64,000 bases of DNA from Acidobacteriota bacterium. GTDB lineage: Bacteria > Acidobacteriota > Blastocatellia > RBC074. The position numbers and the translations under genes were made by a program. Of this stretch, positions 43,152 to 52,118 are shown in pieces. Position 1 is the stretch's first letter, and every line of letters begins with the position of its first letter. Where the stretch lies: positions 62,001-126,000 of the forward strand of contig JAFDVL010000067.1 of NCBI GenBank assembly GCA_018268995.1, written 5' to 3'. The notes under the pieces are model-generated. The model saw only the letters and a list, made by a program, of their open reading frames with translations, ran no database searches and was not told where the DNA came from.

Positions 43152-44771
43152 ATGCCCTGGACCCAAGTCTACTCGCCCATCGCGGGCAATTTGTTTATCT
43201 CAGCACTCGTGGCTTCAATCCCCGTAGTCGTGTTGCTTGGCCTGTTGGCCTTTTTTCATATGCGCGCGCACTTCGCGGCGATCATCGGCTTAGTTGTGTC
43301 GTTGCTGATAGCCATCGCTGTTTATGGGATGCCGGTGTCGCTGGCGCTCTCAGCGGCGGGCAATGGCGTAGCGTATGGCTTGTTCCCGATTGGCTGGATC
43401 GTGTTATGCGCGATTTTTATTTATGACATCACGGTCATCACGGGCAAGTTTGAAATCATCCGCGCGACCATTGCGCATCTGGCCAGTGATGATCGCATCC
43501 AGGCCTTAATTATTGCCTTCAGTTTTGGGGCCTTTATTGAAGGCGCTGCCGGATTTGGAACGCCCGTGGCAATTTCGGCGGCGATGCTAATCGGTCTGGG
43601 CTTCAGGCCATTGCTGGCATCTGGCATTGCGCTGATTGGCAACACCGCGCCTGTCGCCTTTGGCGCGCTCGGTACGCCTGTCATTGCGCTGGCCCGCGTC
43701 ACAGGCTTGCCGCTCGAACAATTGAGCGCGATGATCGGGCGGCAATTGCCATTCTTTTCCGTCATTGTGCCATTCTGGATGATCTGGGCGATGGCGGGCT
43801 GGCGCAAGATGTTGCAGGTTTGGCCCGCGTGCCTGACCTGTGGGGCGACGTTTGCCATTGTGCAGTTTCTCGTCAGCAATTATCACGGCCCGTGGGTGGT
43901 AGACATTGCCGCCGCACTGGCTTCAATTGCGGCTTTGCTGGTGTTGCTGAAGTTCTGGCAACCGCGCGAAATCATGCGGCAAAACCAACACGAAGAAACT
44001 GTTGCCAAACCCTCCAGCCGCGAAGCGTTCATCGCGTGGATGCCGTGGATTATTTTGTCGGTTGTCGTATTTGTCTGGGGATTGCCACAGGTCAAAACCC
44101 TTCTCAACAATATCAGCCTCGTCAACATCACCGTGCCGTATTTGCACAATCAGGTATTGCGCGTTCCGCCTGTCGTCGCACAAGCGAAAGCTGAAGAGGC
44201 GGTGTTCGCCTTGAACTGGCTTTCGGCGACAGGCACAGGCTTACTGTTGTCAGGCATCATTGGTGGTTTGTTGCTGGGTCTGAGCCCCGCGAAGCTGGTG
44301 CGAATTTTTGGCCATACCGTGTGGCGTGTCCGATATTCATTGCTGACGATAGCAGCGATGCTGGCGCTGGGCTTTACCACGCGCTATGCCGGACTGGATG
44401 CAACAATGGGGCTGGCATTTGCGAGCACGGGCAGCTTGTTTCCGTTCTTCTCTGCCTTGCTCGGCTGGCTTGGCGTAGCCTTGACGGGCAGCGATACTTC
44501 GTCAAACGTTTTGTTCGGCAACCTGCAACAAATTACCGCCCAACAGATTGGCATCTCGCCTGTGCTGGCCGCCGCGTCCAATTCTTCCGGCGGTGTCATG
44601 GGCAAAATGATTGACGCCCAATCCATCGTCGTCGCAGGCGTCGCGACCGGACAGGAAGGCAACGAAGGCGAGATATTACGTTATGTATTCTTTCACAGCC
44701 TGGCGTTGGCAATTCTGGTCGGCGTGTTGATTTACCTGCAAGCGTACGTGTTTCCCGGCGTCGTGCCGTAA
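43152..44771 (+). CDS. lldP: L-lactate permease
   Basis: 539 aa, close to the usual length. GGAG lies about nine bases before ATG. It has about 13 transmembrane segments. Family signatures are MPWTQVYSPIAGNLF, FSFGAFIEGAAGFGTPVAIS, APVAFGALGTPVIALA, LGWLGVALTGSDTSSNVLFG and NSSGGVMGKMIDAQSI. It imports L-lactate (some members glycolate) with protons. No lactate dehydrogenase gene is adjacent. Assignment is secure at family level. Confidence 0.93.
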   Translation: MPWTQVYSPIAGNLFISALVASIPVVVLLGLLAFFHMRAHFAAIIGLVVSLLIAIAVYGMPVSLALSAAGNGVAYGLFPIGWIVLCAIFIYDITVITGKFEIIRATIAHLASDDRIQALIIAFSFGAFIEGAAGFGTPVAISAAMLIGLGFRPLLASGIALIGNTAPVAFGALGTPVIALARVTGLPLEQLSAMIGRQLPFFSVIVPFWMIWAMAGWRKMLQVWPACLTCGATFAIVQFLVSNYHGPWVVDIAAALASIAALLVLLKFWQPREIMRQNQHEETVAKPSSREAFIAWMPWIILSVVVFVWGLPQVKTLLNNISLVNITVPYLHNQVLRVPPVVAQAKAEEAVFALNWLSATGTGLLLSGIIGGLLLGLSPAKLVRIFGHTVWRVRYSLLTIAAMLALGFTTRYAGLDATMGLAFASTGSLFPFFSALLGWLGVALTGSDTSSNVLFGNLQQITAQQIGISPVLAAASNSSGGVMGKMIDAQSIVVAGVATGQEGNEGEILRYVFFHSLALAILVGVLIYLQAYVFPGVVP

Positions 44772-44795
44772 ATATTTTACCTGTGATGGACTTCC

Positions 44796-45238
44796 TGTGC
44801 CGCCCAAGTCCCCGTAGCCTGCCGGATACAACGAGAGGCCGAATTCCTCGACGTAGCGCAGCATATAATCGTGATTGTGTTCGATCCCCTCGCCGCCCGC
44901 TTCGGCATACAACCCATCCGCAAAATCGCGCACCGTCAGCACCCGTCCCCCCGCTCGATTGCGAGCCTCAAGACAATTACGTTATGCCCCGCTTGCGTTA
45001 GTTCATACGCCGCCGTCAACCCAGCCAAGCCTGCGCCAATGACGAGAATCCGTTTGGGATTGCCCGCTTTTTTCCGCGCGAAGAATTGGGTTGGGCCAAC
45101 CTGAGCGACGGCAGTGAGCGGACGCCGCAGCGTTGCTCCAAACGCAAGGCTGCGCGCCTTTAAAAAGTTACGCCGCGGTGCGGTATTGTCGCTGATAGAT
45201 AGAATTTTGTTTGCAAATGTAAGGAATTTGAAGTGCAT
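44796..45238 (-). pseudogene. Frameshifted and truncated flavin monoamine oxidase
   Basis: The fragment starts with MHFKFLTFANKILS and a Tat-like APRRNFLKARSLAFGA. It goes on with the FAD-binding VIGAGLAGLTAAYELTQAG. The frame then breaks near 44970: one G is missing, and restoring it gives VLEARNRAGGRVLTVRDFAD, the expected next block. The shifted frame continues GLYAEAGGEGIEHNHDYMLR and ends near YPAGYGDLGG. The remaining two-thirds of the enzyme is absent, replaced by the end of the lactate permease region. It is clearly a dead gene carrying both a 1-nt deletion and a 3' truncation. Confidence 0.8.
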
Positions 45239-45248
45239 CTCAACGCTC

Positions 45249-45456
45249 TTTGTCCCGTCAGGGACATCTGAATGTAGGCAGGTCGTTCACGGCCTGTAAA
45301 GCAGTAAAAACAGCATTTCTCGTCCCAGCGGGACGGTTGAATCTTTCGCTTCCGATTTGCCCGAAATTCAATCGTCCCGCTGGGACGAAAATGATTTTTT
45401 CCCGTCGCATACAGGCCGTGAACGACCTGCCTAAAATCAACCGTCCCGTTGGGACG
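45249..45456. repeat. Compound palindrome built from GTCCC...GGGAC units
   Basis: Four short palindromes of the form GTCCC-N4-GGGAC occur (45251-45266, 45321-45335, 45373-45387, 45442-45456). Around them, 45276-45298 is the exact inverse of 45410-45432 (23 bp), and 45321-45342 is the inverse of 45366-45387 with one mismatch. The whole is thus a near-symmetric 200-bp structure without a real coding frame. Such GTCCC repeats recur in intergenic DNA of Acidobacteria and relatives. Confidence 0.65.
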
Positions 45457-45475
45457 AAGAGCGCGGACGGGCACT

Positions 45476-45985
45476 CTACGGCTTTGGTTTAGGGGCTGCA
45501 ATCTTGCATCCATGTCCGGCCACAATCTGCCATCTTCCATTACGCTTTACACACGTATCGGTGTAGAGGTAATACCCACTGGTATCTTTGCCTTTGTACT
45601 GACTTTTCTCTAGCTGGCCTAACGTGACTACCGCGACATCGCCAAACTGGCGTACCTTGATATTTTCCGGGATCATGGATTCTATTTTGTACGCCTTGGC
45701 TTTCATGTCCTCCAGGTACGGTGCTTTGGTCGTAATTGTGCCATCCCAATTTGTATAGCTGAAGTCATCTGCCACAATACGGTCAAGCGCCGCTACATCG
45801 GCCTTGACAGAAGCCTCCGCCCACTCACGTTCCAAGTTTGCCAGCGTTTGCTCGACGTTTTCCGTTGGACTTGGTGTTGTCGTCGCGCTTGCTGTCGTGG
45901 AAATAGCCTTTTCTTCCGGTGCGGCACAGGAAGAGAAGAGGGCTGTGAACATTGTGAAGATCAGAAGGCTTAGAATTCGTTTCAT
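45476..45985 (-). CDS. Secreted NTF2/DUF4440-like lipoprotein 1
   Basis: 169 aa. GGAG lies upstream of ATG 45985. A lipoprotein signal ends at Cys20 (FSSCAAP). A Thr/Ser/Pro linker leads to a SnoaL/DUF4440 fold: VEQTLANLEREWAEASVKAD, LDRIVADDFSYTNWDGT, GQLEKSQYKGKDTSGYYLYTD and RNGRWQIVAGHGCK. These folds are small cones that bind ligands or act as domains in varied enzymes; no function can be set. It is the first of four similar fold proteins in a row. Confidence 0.75.
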   Translation of the reverse strand: MKRILSLLIFTMFTALFSSCAAPEEKAISTTASATTTPSPTENVEQTLANLEREWAEASVKADVAALDRIVADDFSYTNWDGTITTKAPYLEDMKAKAYKIESMIPENIKVRQFGDVAVVTLGQLEKSQYKGKDTSGYYLYTDTCVKRNGRWQIVAGHGCKIAAPKPKP

Positions 45986-46027
45986 TGGGGTCTCCTTTGG
46001 ATAGTGAGTCTTGTAGCAGATACAAAA

Positions 46028-46525
46028 CTACTTCTTAGGTTGCGGCTCCACTTTTGTTTCGTGGTAAATGACTGCTTTCCAAGCTCCGTTCACGTTCGCC
46101 CAGACCGCTGAGACAAAATATTTGTCTGTTCCCGGCTTGCCTTTGTAAACACCCGCAGAGGCTAGATTGTAAGTCAGTACCGCAGTGTCATTGACCGGGA
46201 ATTCGACCTTTATATCCGAGAGCGAATAGTTGGTAATTGTCGTTTCGCTCATATCTTTAATCACTGCATCTAGGTCTTTGATTGCGCCATTCTGAACTGC
46301 TCTATATTTGGGAGTTGCCAATTTTCTGTATTCGTCCGCTTGCTTATTTTTGTAGACCTCCCACGTCTTTTTCTCCATCTCAATCACGGCTTTTTCTGCG
46401 GCGGCTGCATCAAAGGCGGCAGCGCTGGCTGTGGGAGCAGCGGGTGTAGAGGCAGAAGGTGGCGCGGAACAGGCGCACAGGGTTGTGGCAAGCAAGGCGA
46501 AAAACGCAAGGTAGATTCGTTTCAT
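46028..46525 (-). CDS. Secreted NTF2/DUF4440-like lipoprotein 2
   Basis: 165 aa from ATG 46525, placed by AAAGGAG seven bases upstream and a lipoprotein signal ending at Cys19 (TTLCACSAPP); the frame is open 120 nt further upstream inside the neighbouring gene. An Ala/Pro-rich linker precedes the NTF2-like body: EKAVIEMEKKTWEVYKNKQA, RKLATPKYRAVQNGAIKDLD, LSDIKVEFPVNDTAVLTYNL and NGAWKAVIYHETK. The gap to gene 1 is 42 nt. Confidence 0.72.
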   Translation of the reverse strand: MKRIYLAFFALLATTLCACSAPPSASTPAAPTASAAAFDAAAAEKAVIEMEKKTWEVYKNKQADEYRKLATPKYRAVQNGAIKDLDAVIKDMSETTITNYSLSDIKVEFPVNDTAVLTYNLASAGVYKGKPGTDKYFVSAVWANVNGAWKAVIYHETKVEPQPKK

Positions 46526-46560
46526 TTGGAGGCTCCTTTGGGTTGGGTACTGCGGGTTGA

Positions 46561-47013
46561 TTACTTTGCTTGGTCTGCCGGAGTTTCCTGATGGAATGCG
46601 CCAAGCCATTTCTTGCCACGCTTGACGAACACGGTGGACGCCCACACGGGACTCGGCTCCTGCTTTCCATTACAAACCGTGTCCTGCGTAAATCGGTAGG
46701 TCATCAGCGCGATGGCGCTACTCAGCATGGTGACCTTGATGTTGTCCAGCGAGTAACTTTTGACCGTACAGTTCGGGTCAATACTCATCTGTATCCATTG
46801 TTCTTTTGTAACTGCGCCAGAAGAGTAAATAGAAAGACTGTCTTCTAGCATCCCTTCTTGGAAAGCTTTCTTGTCTTTGTTCTTCCACGCCTCGAAAGCT
46901 CGCTTTTCCAGTGCGATGATTTCGGCTTCTACAGAGTTCTTGCGCTTCACTTGGCCCAACGCCAACGTGACAGCGATAATTACCAGTGATATTACGACGC
47001 AAGCTCGTTTCAT
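46561..47013 (-). CDS. Secreted NTF2/DUF4440-like protein 3
   Basis: 150 aa. A signal peptide ends near LALGQ. The body reads EAEIIALEKRAFEAWKNKDK, LEDSLSIYSSGAVTKEQW, LDNIKVTMLSSAIALMTYRF and KRGKKWLGAFHQET. Same fold family as its neighbours but not lipid-anchored. No clear catalytic residue pattern. The gap to the next gene is 35 nt. Confidence 0.72.
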   Translation of the reverse strand: MKRACVVISLVIIAVTLALGQVKRKNSVEAEIIALEKRAFEAWKNKDKKAFQEGMLEDSLSIYSSGAVTKEQWIQMSIDPNCTVKSYSLDNIKVTMLSSAIALMTYRFTQDTVCNGKQEPSPVWASTVFVKRGKKWLGAFHQETPADQAK

Positions 47014-47025
47014 ATTTGCTCCATT

Positions 47026-47904
47026 CTATGGCTTCTTCTTAGCTGTTTGTTTCTTAGGCTTGGCTTGAGACTTAGCCTCTAGCTTCGATTTTGGTGACCA
47101 AAAGTCTGGATCCGCCGCAGCAAATTCTTTTGAGACATAGCTCATTCGCGGACTAAAGTTGAGGATGTTGGCTTCGCTGCTCAGCAGGCTATCGGCTGTC
47201 AGTTTGAGGAGTTTAAGTCCGTTTCCCGGGCCAAGGGCAGCTATGACAGTCTGATCCTGCACCATGCCTCGGTCAACTTCAGCGAGCGATTTGAAGGCCG
47301 TAAAGGTCACGAACGTATCTTGCGCGCCATAATAGACTTCATAAATCGCTGTTCCATAAGTCACATTCGCCTTTTCCATCGCGTCGAAATACATTTTGAG
47401 TGCTTGGGCAAATTCCATATCGTGACCGGGACGCCGCCGCAAGGTTATTACCGAGAAATAATGCGATGTTGGAAGACTGGGCATTAACCGTTCGGGGTGA
47501 AAGCTTAAATCCTTGCGAAAGACTGCCAACATCACACGCTGCCCCGTACGAAACTCGGCATCCTGCTCATCCAGCTGCTCTGTGCGTTTGAGTAATGCGG
47601 GAGACCTTTCTAAATCTGTTTTTTCAAATTCTGCGAAAGATGAGTACGGCGTGAGAAACCATGCCTGATTCGCCCCTGTACTGGCGGTCATTCCCAACCA
47701 GTAAGTTGGCGATTTTGCCTGCGAATAGGCTTGGACATATCCTGTTTCCAGCGTTTCGTGTGCGGCGTTCCTTCCAGCTTTGATGTCTTCACGGATGATG
47801 TGCAAGATTGGCGGTGGCATCTGGGGTGCAGTTTGTGCGGCAAGTTGAGTGACACCAGCGAGTAATAGCAGTAGCAACAGGGAGAGTGGGCAAAGTGTTT
47901 TCAT
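47026..47904 (-). CDS. Secreted protein with NIPSNAP/dimeric-barrel-like repeats
   Basis: 292 aa. AAAGGAGCC lies upstream of ATG 47904, and a signal peptide ends at TQLAAQ. Two similar alpha/beta units follow: one with ILHIIREDIKAGRNAAHETL, another with YFSVITLRRRPGHDMEFAQA and TYGTAIYEVYYGAQDTFVTF. This resembles dimeric alpha-beta barrel (ABM/NIPSNAP) proteins. The C-terminal tail is Lys/Gln-rich (KSQAKPKKQTAKKKP). It sits inside the row of NTF2-like genes, 12 nt before the next on the same strand. Confidence 0.65.
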   Translation of the reverse strand: MKTLCPLSLLLLLLLAGVTQLAAQTAPQMPPPILHIIREDIKAGRNAAHETLETGYVQAYSQAKSPTYWLGMTASTGANQAWFLTPYSSFAEFEKTDLERSPALLKRTEQLDEQDAEFRTGQRVMLAVFRKDLSFHPERLMPSLPTSHYFSVITLRRRPGHDMEFAQALKMYFDAMEKANVTYGTAIYEVYYGAQDTFVTFTAFKSLAEVDRGMVQDQTVIAALGPGNGLKLLKLTADSLLSSEANILNFSPRMSYVSKEFAAADPDFWSPKSKLEAKSQAKPKKQTAKKKP

Positions 47905-47919
47905 CAGAGGCTCCTTTTA

Positions 47920-48387
47920 TTATTGGGAATCTTTTTTGGGGATTCGCGTCTGCTGAGTAGCAATGGCCCACCAGCGACCATGTCGTTTCACAAAGGTATC
48001 CGTAAACCAATAGACACCACCTATATCTTTCCCTTTGTGCATGAGTGTTCCTGTCCATCGCCCAACGAGGATCGCCGTATCTCCGTATACCTTGACGGTC
48101 AGGTTGTCGAGCGTGTACGAACCGGTCTCGTAATCATGCAGCGTGGCGATCACATCTGCTTTGTTTGCGGGCTGCCCTGTGTCATCGTTAGAAATATAAT
48201 CCTCGGCGAGAATGCGCTCTAACACAGCTTTATCTTGCTTCTTGCTGGCTTCGTTCCATTCGCGTTCCAGCTTGATGATGACTTGTTCTTCTTTGCTATT
48301 TTTATCAGCTTTTATTCCTGCGCTTTGACTGAACGCCAGGACTGTTATTGTCACCACAAGGCACAGACAGAGACCGATTGATTTCAT
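47920..48387 (-). CDS. Secreted NTF2/DUF4440-like protein 4
   Basis: 155 aa. A signal peptide ends near LAFSQ. The fold reads EQVIIKLEREWNEASKKQDK, LERILAEDYISNDDTGQPAN, LDNLTVKVYGDTAILVGRWT and KRHGRWWAIATQQTRI. It is the promoter-proximal gene of the five-gene block if they are one operon. The upstream space to the STK-WD40 gene is 261 nt and contains a long inverted repeat but no seen promoter. Confidence 0.73.
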   Translation of the reverse strand: MKSIGLCLCLVVTITVLAFSQSAGIKADKNSKEEQVIIKLEREWNEASKKQDKAVLERILAEDYISNDDTGQPANKADVIATLHDYETGSYTLDNLTVKVYGDTAILVGRWTGTLMHKGKDIGGVYWFTDTFVKRHGRWWAIATQQTRIPKKDSQ

Positions 48388-48581
48388 GAGTTGTTCCTTT
48401 CTGTAACCAACTAATAAAGACTGGCAGCGGCACTGCGTAATGCGGGACGATAACCCGGATTGGCCTACCGTCCCTGGCAGGAGTCAGCAGGAGTTTGCCT
48501 AATTTTCATGCTTGTACTCCCTCATGAAGAGAATGCGGAAAAATTCAGGGAATCAGTTCATGGCGGGGAAACTTTTTTGCA

Positions 48582-48673
48582 CTCGGTACAGTACGAGGAG
48601 CGGTAGCGACTAGGTACTCCGAGCTAGACGCTTCTTGAGACCAGGTCGCTATCGCTCCCCGTACTGTACCGAG
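48582..48673. repeat. Long inverted repeat overlapping the kinase-WD40 stop codon
   Basis: The arms 48582-48610 and 48645-48673 are 29-bp inverted copies with two mismatches and a 34-nt centre. The right arm supplies the last eight residues and the stop codon of the STK-WD40 gene (VQYGER). It is followed on neither side by a T run, so termination is uncertain. The structure resembles REP-like repeats that have settled at a gene end. Confidence 0.6.
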
Positions 48674-51600
48674 GTACGCCACAGTCGCAATGTTTTATCC
48701 CAGCTTCCCGTTACCATCGTCTTGCCATCGGGCGAAAACGCTACACCCCAGACCTCGTTGGTGTGATCGCGTAAGGTCAACAATTCCTGCCCGGTGTTTG
48801 GATTCCAAAGCTTGACGGTTTGATCGTCACTGACAGAAGCGAGGCGTTTGCCGTCGGGTGTGTAGGCGACTTGAAAGATGCCGTTGTTGTGGCCTTCCAG
48901 CGTGTGTTGCAATTGCAATGTTGCTGCGTCCCAAAGCTTGATGGTTTGATCACCGCTGCCGGTGGCGAGTTGTTTTCCGTCGGGTGAGAACACGGCAGAC
49001 CAGACTTTGCCTTGATGCCCAGAAATCACGGCCTTCTCTTGCCAGGTCGTCGTGTTCCATAATTTTGCGGTGCCATCCCAGCCACCGGATGCCAGCAGCT
49101 TTGCATCAGGAGATAGTGCAAGCGAGAGGATTTCGCGGGGATGTGCTTTGAATTGTGCTTTCACTTGATTGGCAGCGATGTCCCACACAATTATTGTGCC
49201 GTCATTATTGCCGAGTACCAATGTTTGACCATCGGGTAAAAACGCGAGGGAGCGCACGCCGTCCCAGTATTCACGCGCGCCTTTGACAAAATGATGTAAT
49301 TCACGCCCTGTCGCCACCTCCCAAATCTTTACGGTGCCATCATCGCTGCCCGTGGCGAGCCAACGCCCATCAGGCGAAAACCGTACGACGTAGACAAATT
49401 TATGGTGTCCGCGCAACACCTGCTGAGCGACTGTGGCGGTGTCGTGAATAATCGCATTGTTGTCTTTGCCTCCCGCGGCCACGTGTTTGTTATCGGGCGA
49501 GAAAGCGACGGTGAGGATATGATCGGTCGCACCATGCAAAACGGTTGGTTTGGTCACTTCCGCCAAATCCCATACGCGTAGCGTACGATCCTCACTGGCG
49601 GTGATGAACCTTCCGTCTTCAAACCATTGCGTCGCAATGTTGCTTACATGTCCGCGCAAAACGGCCTTTTCCTGTCCCGTTCGCCAATCCCACAACCGCA
49701 CGGTACGATCCAGTGATGTCGAAAGTAGATATTGATTATTAGCCGTAAAACTCAGCCAGGTACTGGCGCGTGTATGGCCAACGAGTGAACGAAGTTTGCG
49801 AAAACTGGGAAATGCACAAATTTCTATCGTGCCATCTATCTTGCCGATAGCGATAACCTCATTCAGATTTTGTAGGGCTTGCGTGGAAATCGTGCGCGAG
49901 GAGCCAGGATAAGAGGACACAACGCGTCCCGTTCTCAGCTCGCGCACGTGGAATGTGTCGCCCATTTGCAGCACGAGTTTTTGCCCATCTGCTGATATAT
50001 TAACATAGCCAACGTTCGCCGATCCGGTGAAGAAGCGTGGCAAGGTTTGTCGTGCAAGATTATCTAAGCGAATGATCCGTTCGTTAGAAATCGACACCAA
50101 CAATTTGTATGGCAGCGAAAGATTGGCAAAGGTGGGGGGCTTGCCCTGGCCTGGCACCCGAAAGAGTTCTGTGTCGGTTGCAACATCCACGACGCTGAGT
50201 GCGCCCGACTCTTCTGCAATCGCGTAGTAGCGGGGCAGTTTAGGTGGATCGCCATAGTAATAGATAAACCATTTGATGCGTCCATACGGATGTTTATATT
50301 CGTGCTTCACTTGCCCCGTGAGCAAATCAAAAGTCACCAGCGTGTTCTGATCGCGCAAACGGACGAGTTCTTGAGAAAAGGCAATTATACTTTCCCCTTC
50401 CCAACCAGCAGTCCGACCCGGATATGTATAGCGTTCTTGCCCGGTCGTGAAATCAAAGATTTTGACCGTTTCATCTTCCAGACCCACGATAAACGTATTT
50501 TTAGCGCTGAAAGCCGCTAAGGTCTTCGGTTTGTCAGGCAACATAATCGTGAAGGTGCTGGCATTGAGCAACCGTTGCAGATAGCTCCACTCAAAGCCGC
50601 GCAAATCTTCTTCACCAATTTGCGGTTGCCAGCGATTTAATATCTGCTGCATTTGCATTAAGTCATTGTTTTTCCATGTTTCTTGGGCTTGTTTCATTTC
50701 GGCGGCATAAAGTTGTCGCCGTTGTTTGTGTGCCTGTGTGCGTTCGACCTGTACCTGTCGCAGCAAAAACGCGAGCCACAGCAGCAATACCACAAACGCG
50801 GCAGCTCCGGCACTGAAGGCGACTTTGTGACGGCGCGCGAAACGATTCGTGCGATAGGCGAGCGTCGGCTTGCGCGCTTGCACAACTTCGCCGGTCAGGT
50901 GACGACGAATGTCTTCACTGAATTGTGCGACAGAGGCATAACGATAGTTTGGCTCTGGCTGCAAGGCGCGCGCGACGATGTTGTCGAGATCACCGCGCAG
51001 AGAGGTGGTTGGTAGGCGGTGGTTGGTGGACGGTCGAAAGGCAGGTTTCTTTTTTCGTTCCAACTTGCCGACCTGACTCATCAGCGGCGGCGCGTGGTGG
51101 CTGAGAACCCGCGCGACTTCGTGTGGCTGTCGGGACGCAAATTGATACGGGCGTTGTCCGGTGAGCAATTCAAACAACACGACGCCCAAACTGTATACAT
51201 CGGAAGCGGTTGTTACGCTTGCGCCTGTCAACTGTTCGGGACTCGCATATTCCGGGGTCATCAGATGTGTGCCGGGCAGCGATAAATCGGCCTTGTACGC
51301 GGACGCATCCAACGCTTTGGCGATGCCGAAATCCAGCAGTTTTACTTTGCCTTCTGCCGTGACCAGGATGTTGCTCGGTTTCAGATCGCGGTGAATGATG
51401 AGGCGTTGATGCGCATGCTGGACGGCGGCGCAGATGTCGAGAAACAAATCCAACCGCTGACGCACGGAGAGGTTGTGTTGCTGGCAATACTCGGTCAGCG
51501 CCACGCCTTCGACATATTCCATCACCAGGTATTGCCAGCTTTGCTCAGTTGTGCCTCCATCAAGCAGTCGTGCGATGTGCGGATGCTCCAAATCGGCGAG

Positions 51601-52002
51601 CATCTGGCGTTCCTGTCGAAAGCGGTCGGCCATCTGGCTCAAACCCGGCCAGACGAGTTTGATGGCGACCTGTTTGCGAAACGCATCGTCATTGCGCACG
51701 GCCAGATAGACGACTCCCATGCCGCCGCGTCCAAGTTCGCGTTCAATGCGGTACGCGCCCAACTGCGAACCGGCGAATGCTTCGCTTTCCGTCGTGCGCC
51801 AATGTTCGAGTAAGCCCGTCAACACGGGGGCTTCTAAAAAATCGGCGGCGGCGGTTTCGTGCGCCAGCAACTGCTCGATTCTGCCACGCAGCGCGAAATC
51901 GCCTGCGTAATGCGCAGCCAGATAGCGGTGCCGCTCGGCGCTGTCCAGATCAAGGACTTCGTCAAACACGACACGAACTTGGAGCAAATCTTCGTCCCAC
52001 AT
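48649..52002 (-). CDS. Ser/Thr protein kinase with WD40 propellers
   Basis: 1117 aa from ATG 52002. The upstream in-frame extension has no kinase content and overlaps the divergent sigma factor gene. A helical N-terminal part with RIEQLLAHETAAADFLE is followed by the kinase (about 84-350): GRGGMGVVYLAVR, VAIKLVW, IIHRDLKPSNILV, LLDFGIAKALD and TPEYASPEQLTG. A transmembrane helix follows (AAAFVVLLLWLAFLL, about residue 400). The rest is at least two WD40 propellers (SFTANNQYLLSTSLDRTVRL, FSPDGKQLATGSGDQTIKLW). The kinase faces the cytoplasm and the propellers would lie outside. It is divergent from an ECF sigma factor. Confidence 0.93.
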   Translation of the reverse strand: MWDEDLLQVRVVFDEVLDLDSAERHRYLAAHYAGDFALRGRIEQLLAHETAAADFLEAPVLTGLLEHWRTTESEAFAGSQLGAYRIERELGRGGMGVVYLAVRNDDAFRKQVAIKLVWPGLSQMADRFRQERQMLADLEHPHIARLLDGGTTEQSWQYLVMEYVEGVALTEYCQQHNLSVRQRLDLFLDICAAVQHAHQRLIIHRDLKPSNILVTAEGKVKLLDFGIAKALDASAYKADLSLPGTHLMTPEYASPEQLTGASVTTASDVYSLGVVLFELLTGQRPYQFASRQPHEVARVLSHHAPPLMSQVGKLERKKKPAFRPSTNHRLPTTSLRGDLDNIVARALQPEPNYRYASVAQFSEDIRRHLTGEVVQARKPTLAYRTNRFARRHKVAFSAGAAAFVVLLLWLAFLLRQVQVERTQAHKQRRQLYAAEMKQAQETWKNNDLMQMQQILNRWQPQIGEEDLRGFEWSYLQRLLNASTFTIMLPDKPKTLAAFSAKNTFIVGLEDETVKIFDFTTGQERYTYPGRTAGWEGESIIAFSQELVRLRDQNTLVTFDLLTGQVKHEYKHPYGRIKWFIYYYGDPPKLPRYYAIAEESGALSVVDVATDTELFRVPGQGKPPTFANLSLPYKLLVSISNERIIRLDNLARQTLPRFFTGSANVGYVNISADGQKLVLQMGDTFHVRELRTGRVVSSYPGSSRTISTQALQNLNEVIAIGKIDGTIEICAFPSFRKLRSLVGHTRASTWLSFTANNQYLLSTSLDRTVRLWDWRTGQEKAVLRGHVSNIATQWFEDGRFITASEDRTLRVWDLAEVTKPTVLHGATDHILTVAFSPDNKHVAAGGKDNNAIIHDTATVAQQVLRGHHKFVYVVRFSPDGRWLATGSDDGTVKIWEVATGRELHHFVKGAREYWDGVRSLAFLPDGQTLVLGNNDGTIIVWDIAANQVKAQFKAHPREILSLALSPDAKLLASGGWDGTAKLWNTTTWQEKAVISGHQGKVWSAVFSPDGKQLATGSGDQTIKLWDAATLQLQHTLEGHNNGIFQVAYTPDGKRLASVSDDQTVKLWNPNTGQELLTLRDHTNEVWGVAFSPDGKTMVTGSWDKTLRLWRTSVQYGER

Positions 52003-52118
52003 CGTTGCAGTATAGAAATCAGGAAATACTCCTGCTACCTTATAATGCGTAAAAGTTAGCCATTTTGGTTCATGAATTTTAGCGGCAAACAGCTTAGTGA
52101 TGATAAGGAGGAACCCAT

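Noticed and set aside
42853..43227. Frame between the DUF1501 gene and lldP
   Set aside because: It begins at a non-ATG-supported position, runs through the dispersed repeat and overlaps the secure start of lldP in another frame. No family resemblance.
45249..45456. Possible CRISPR array
   Set aside because: The short GTCCC palindromes are unevenly spaced, vary in orientation and have no regular spacers. No cas gene is nearby.
45160..45540. 126-codon frame over the compound palindrome
   Set aside because: The translation is made of repeated NRPAGT-like strings from the GTCCC units. It is repeat DNA, not a gene.
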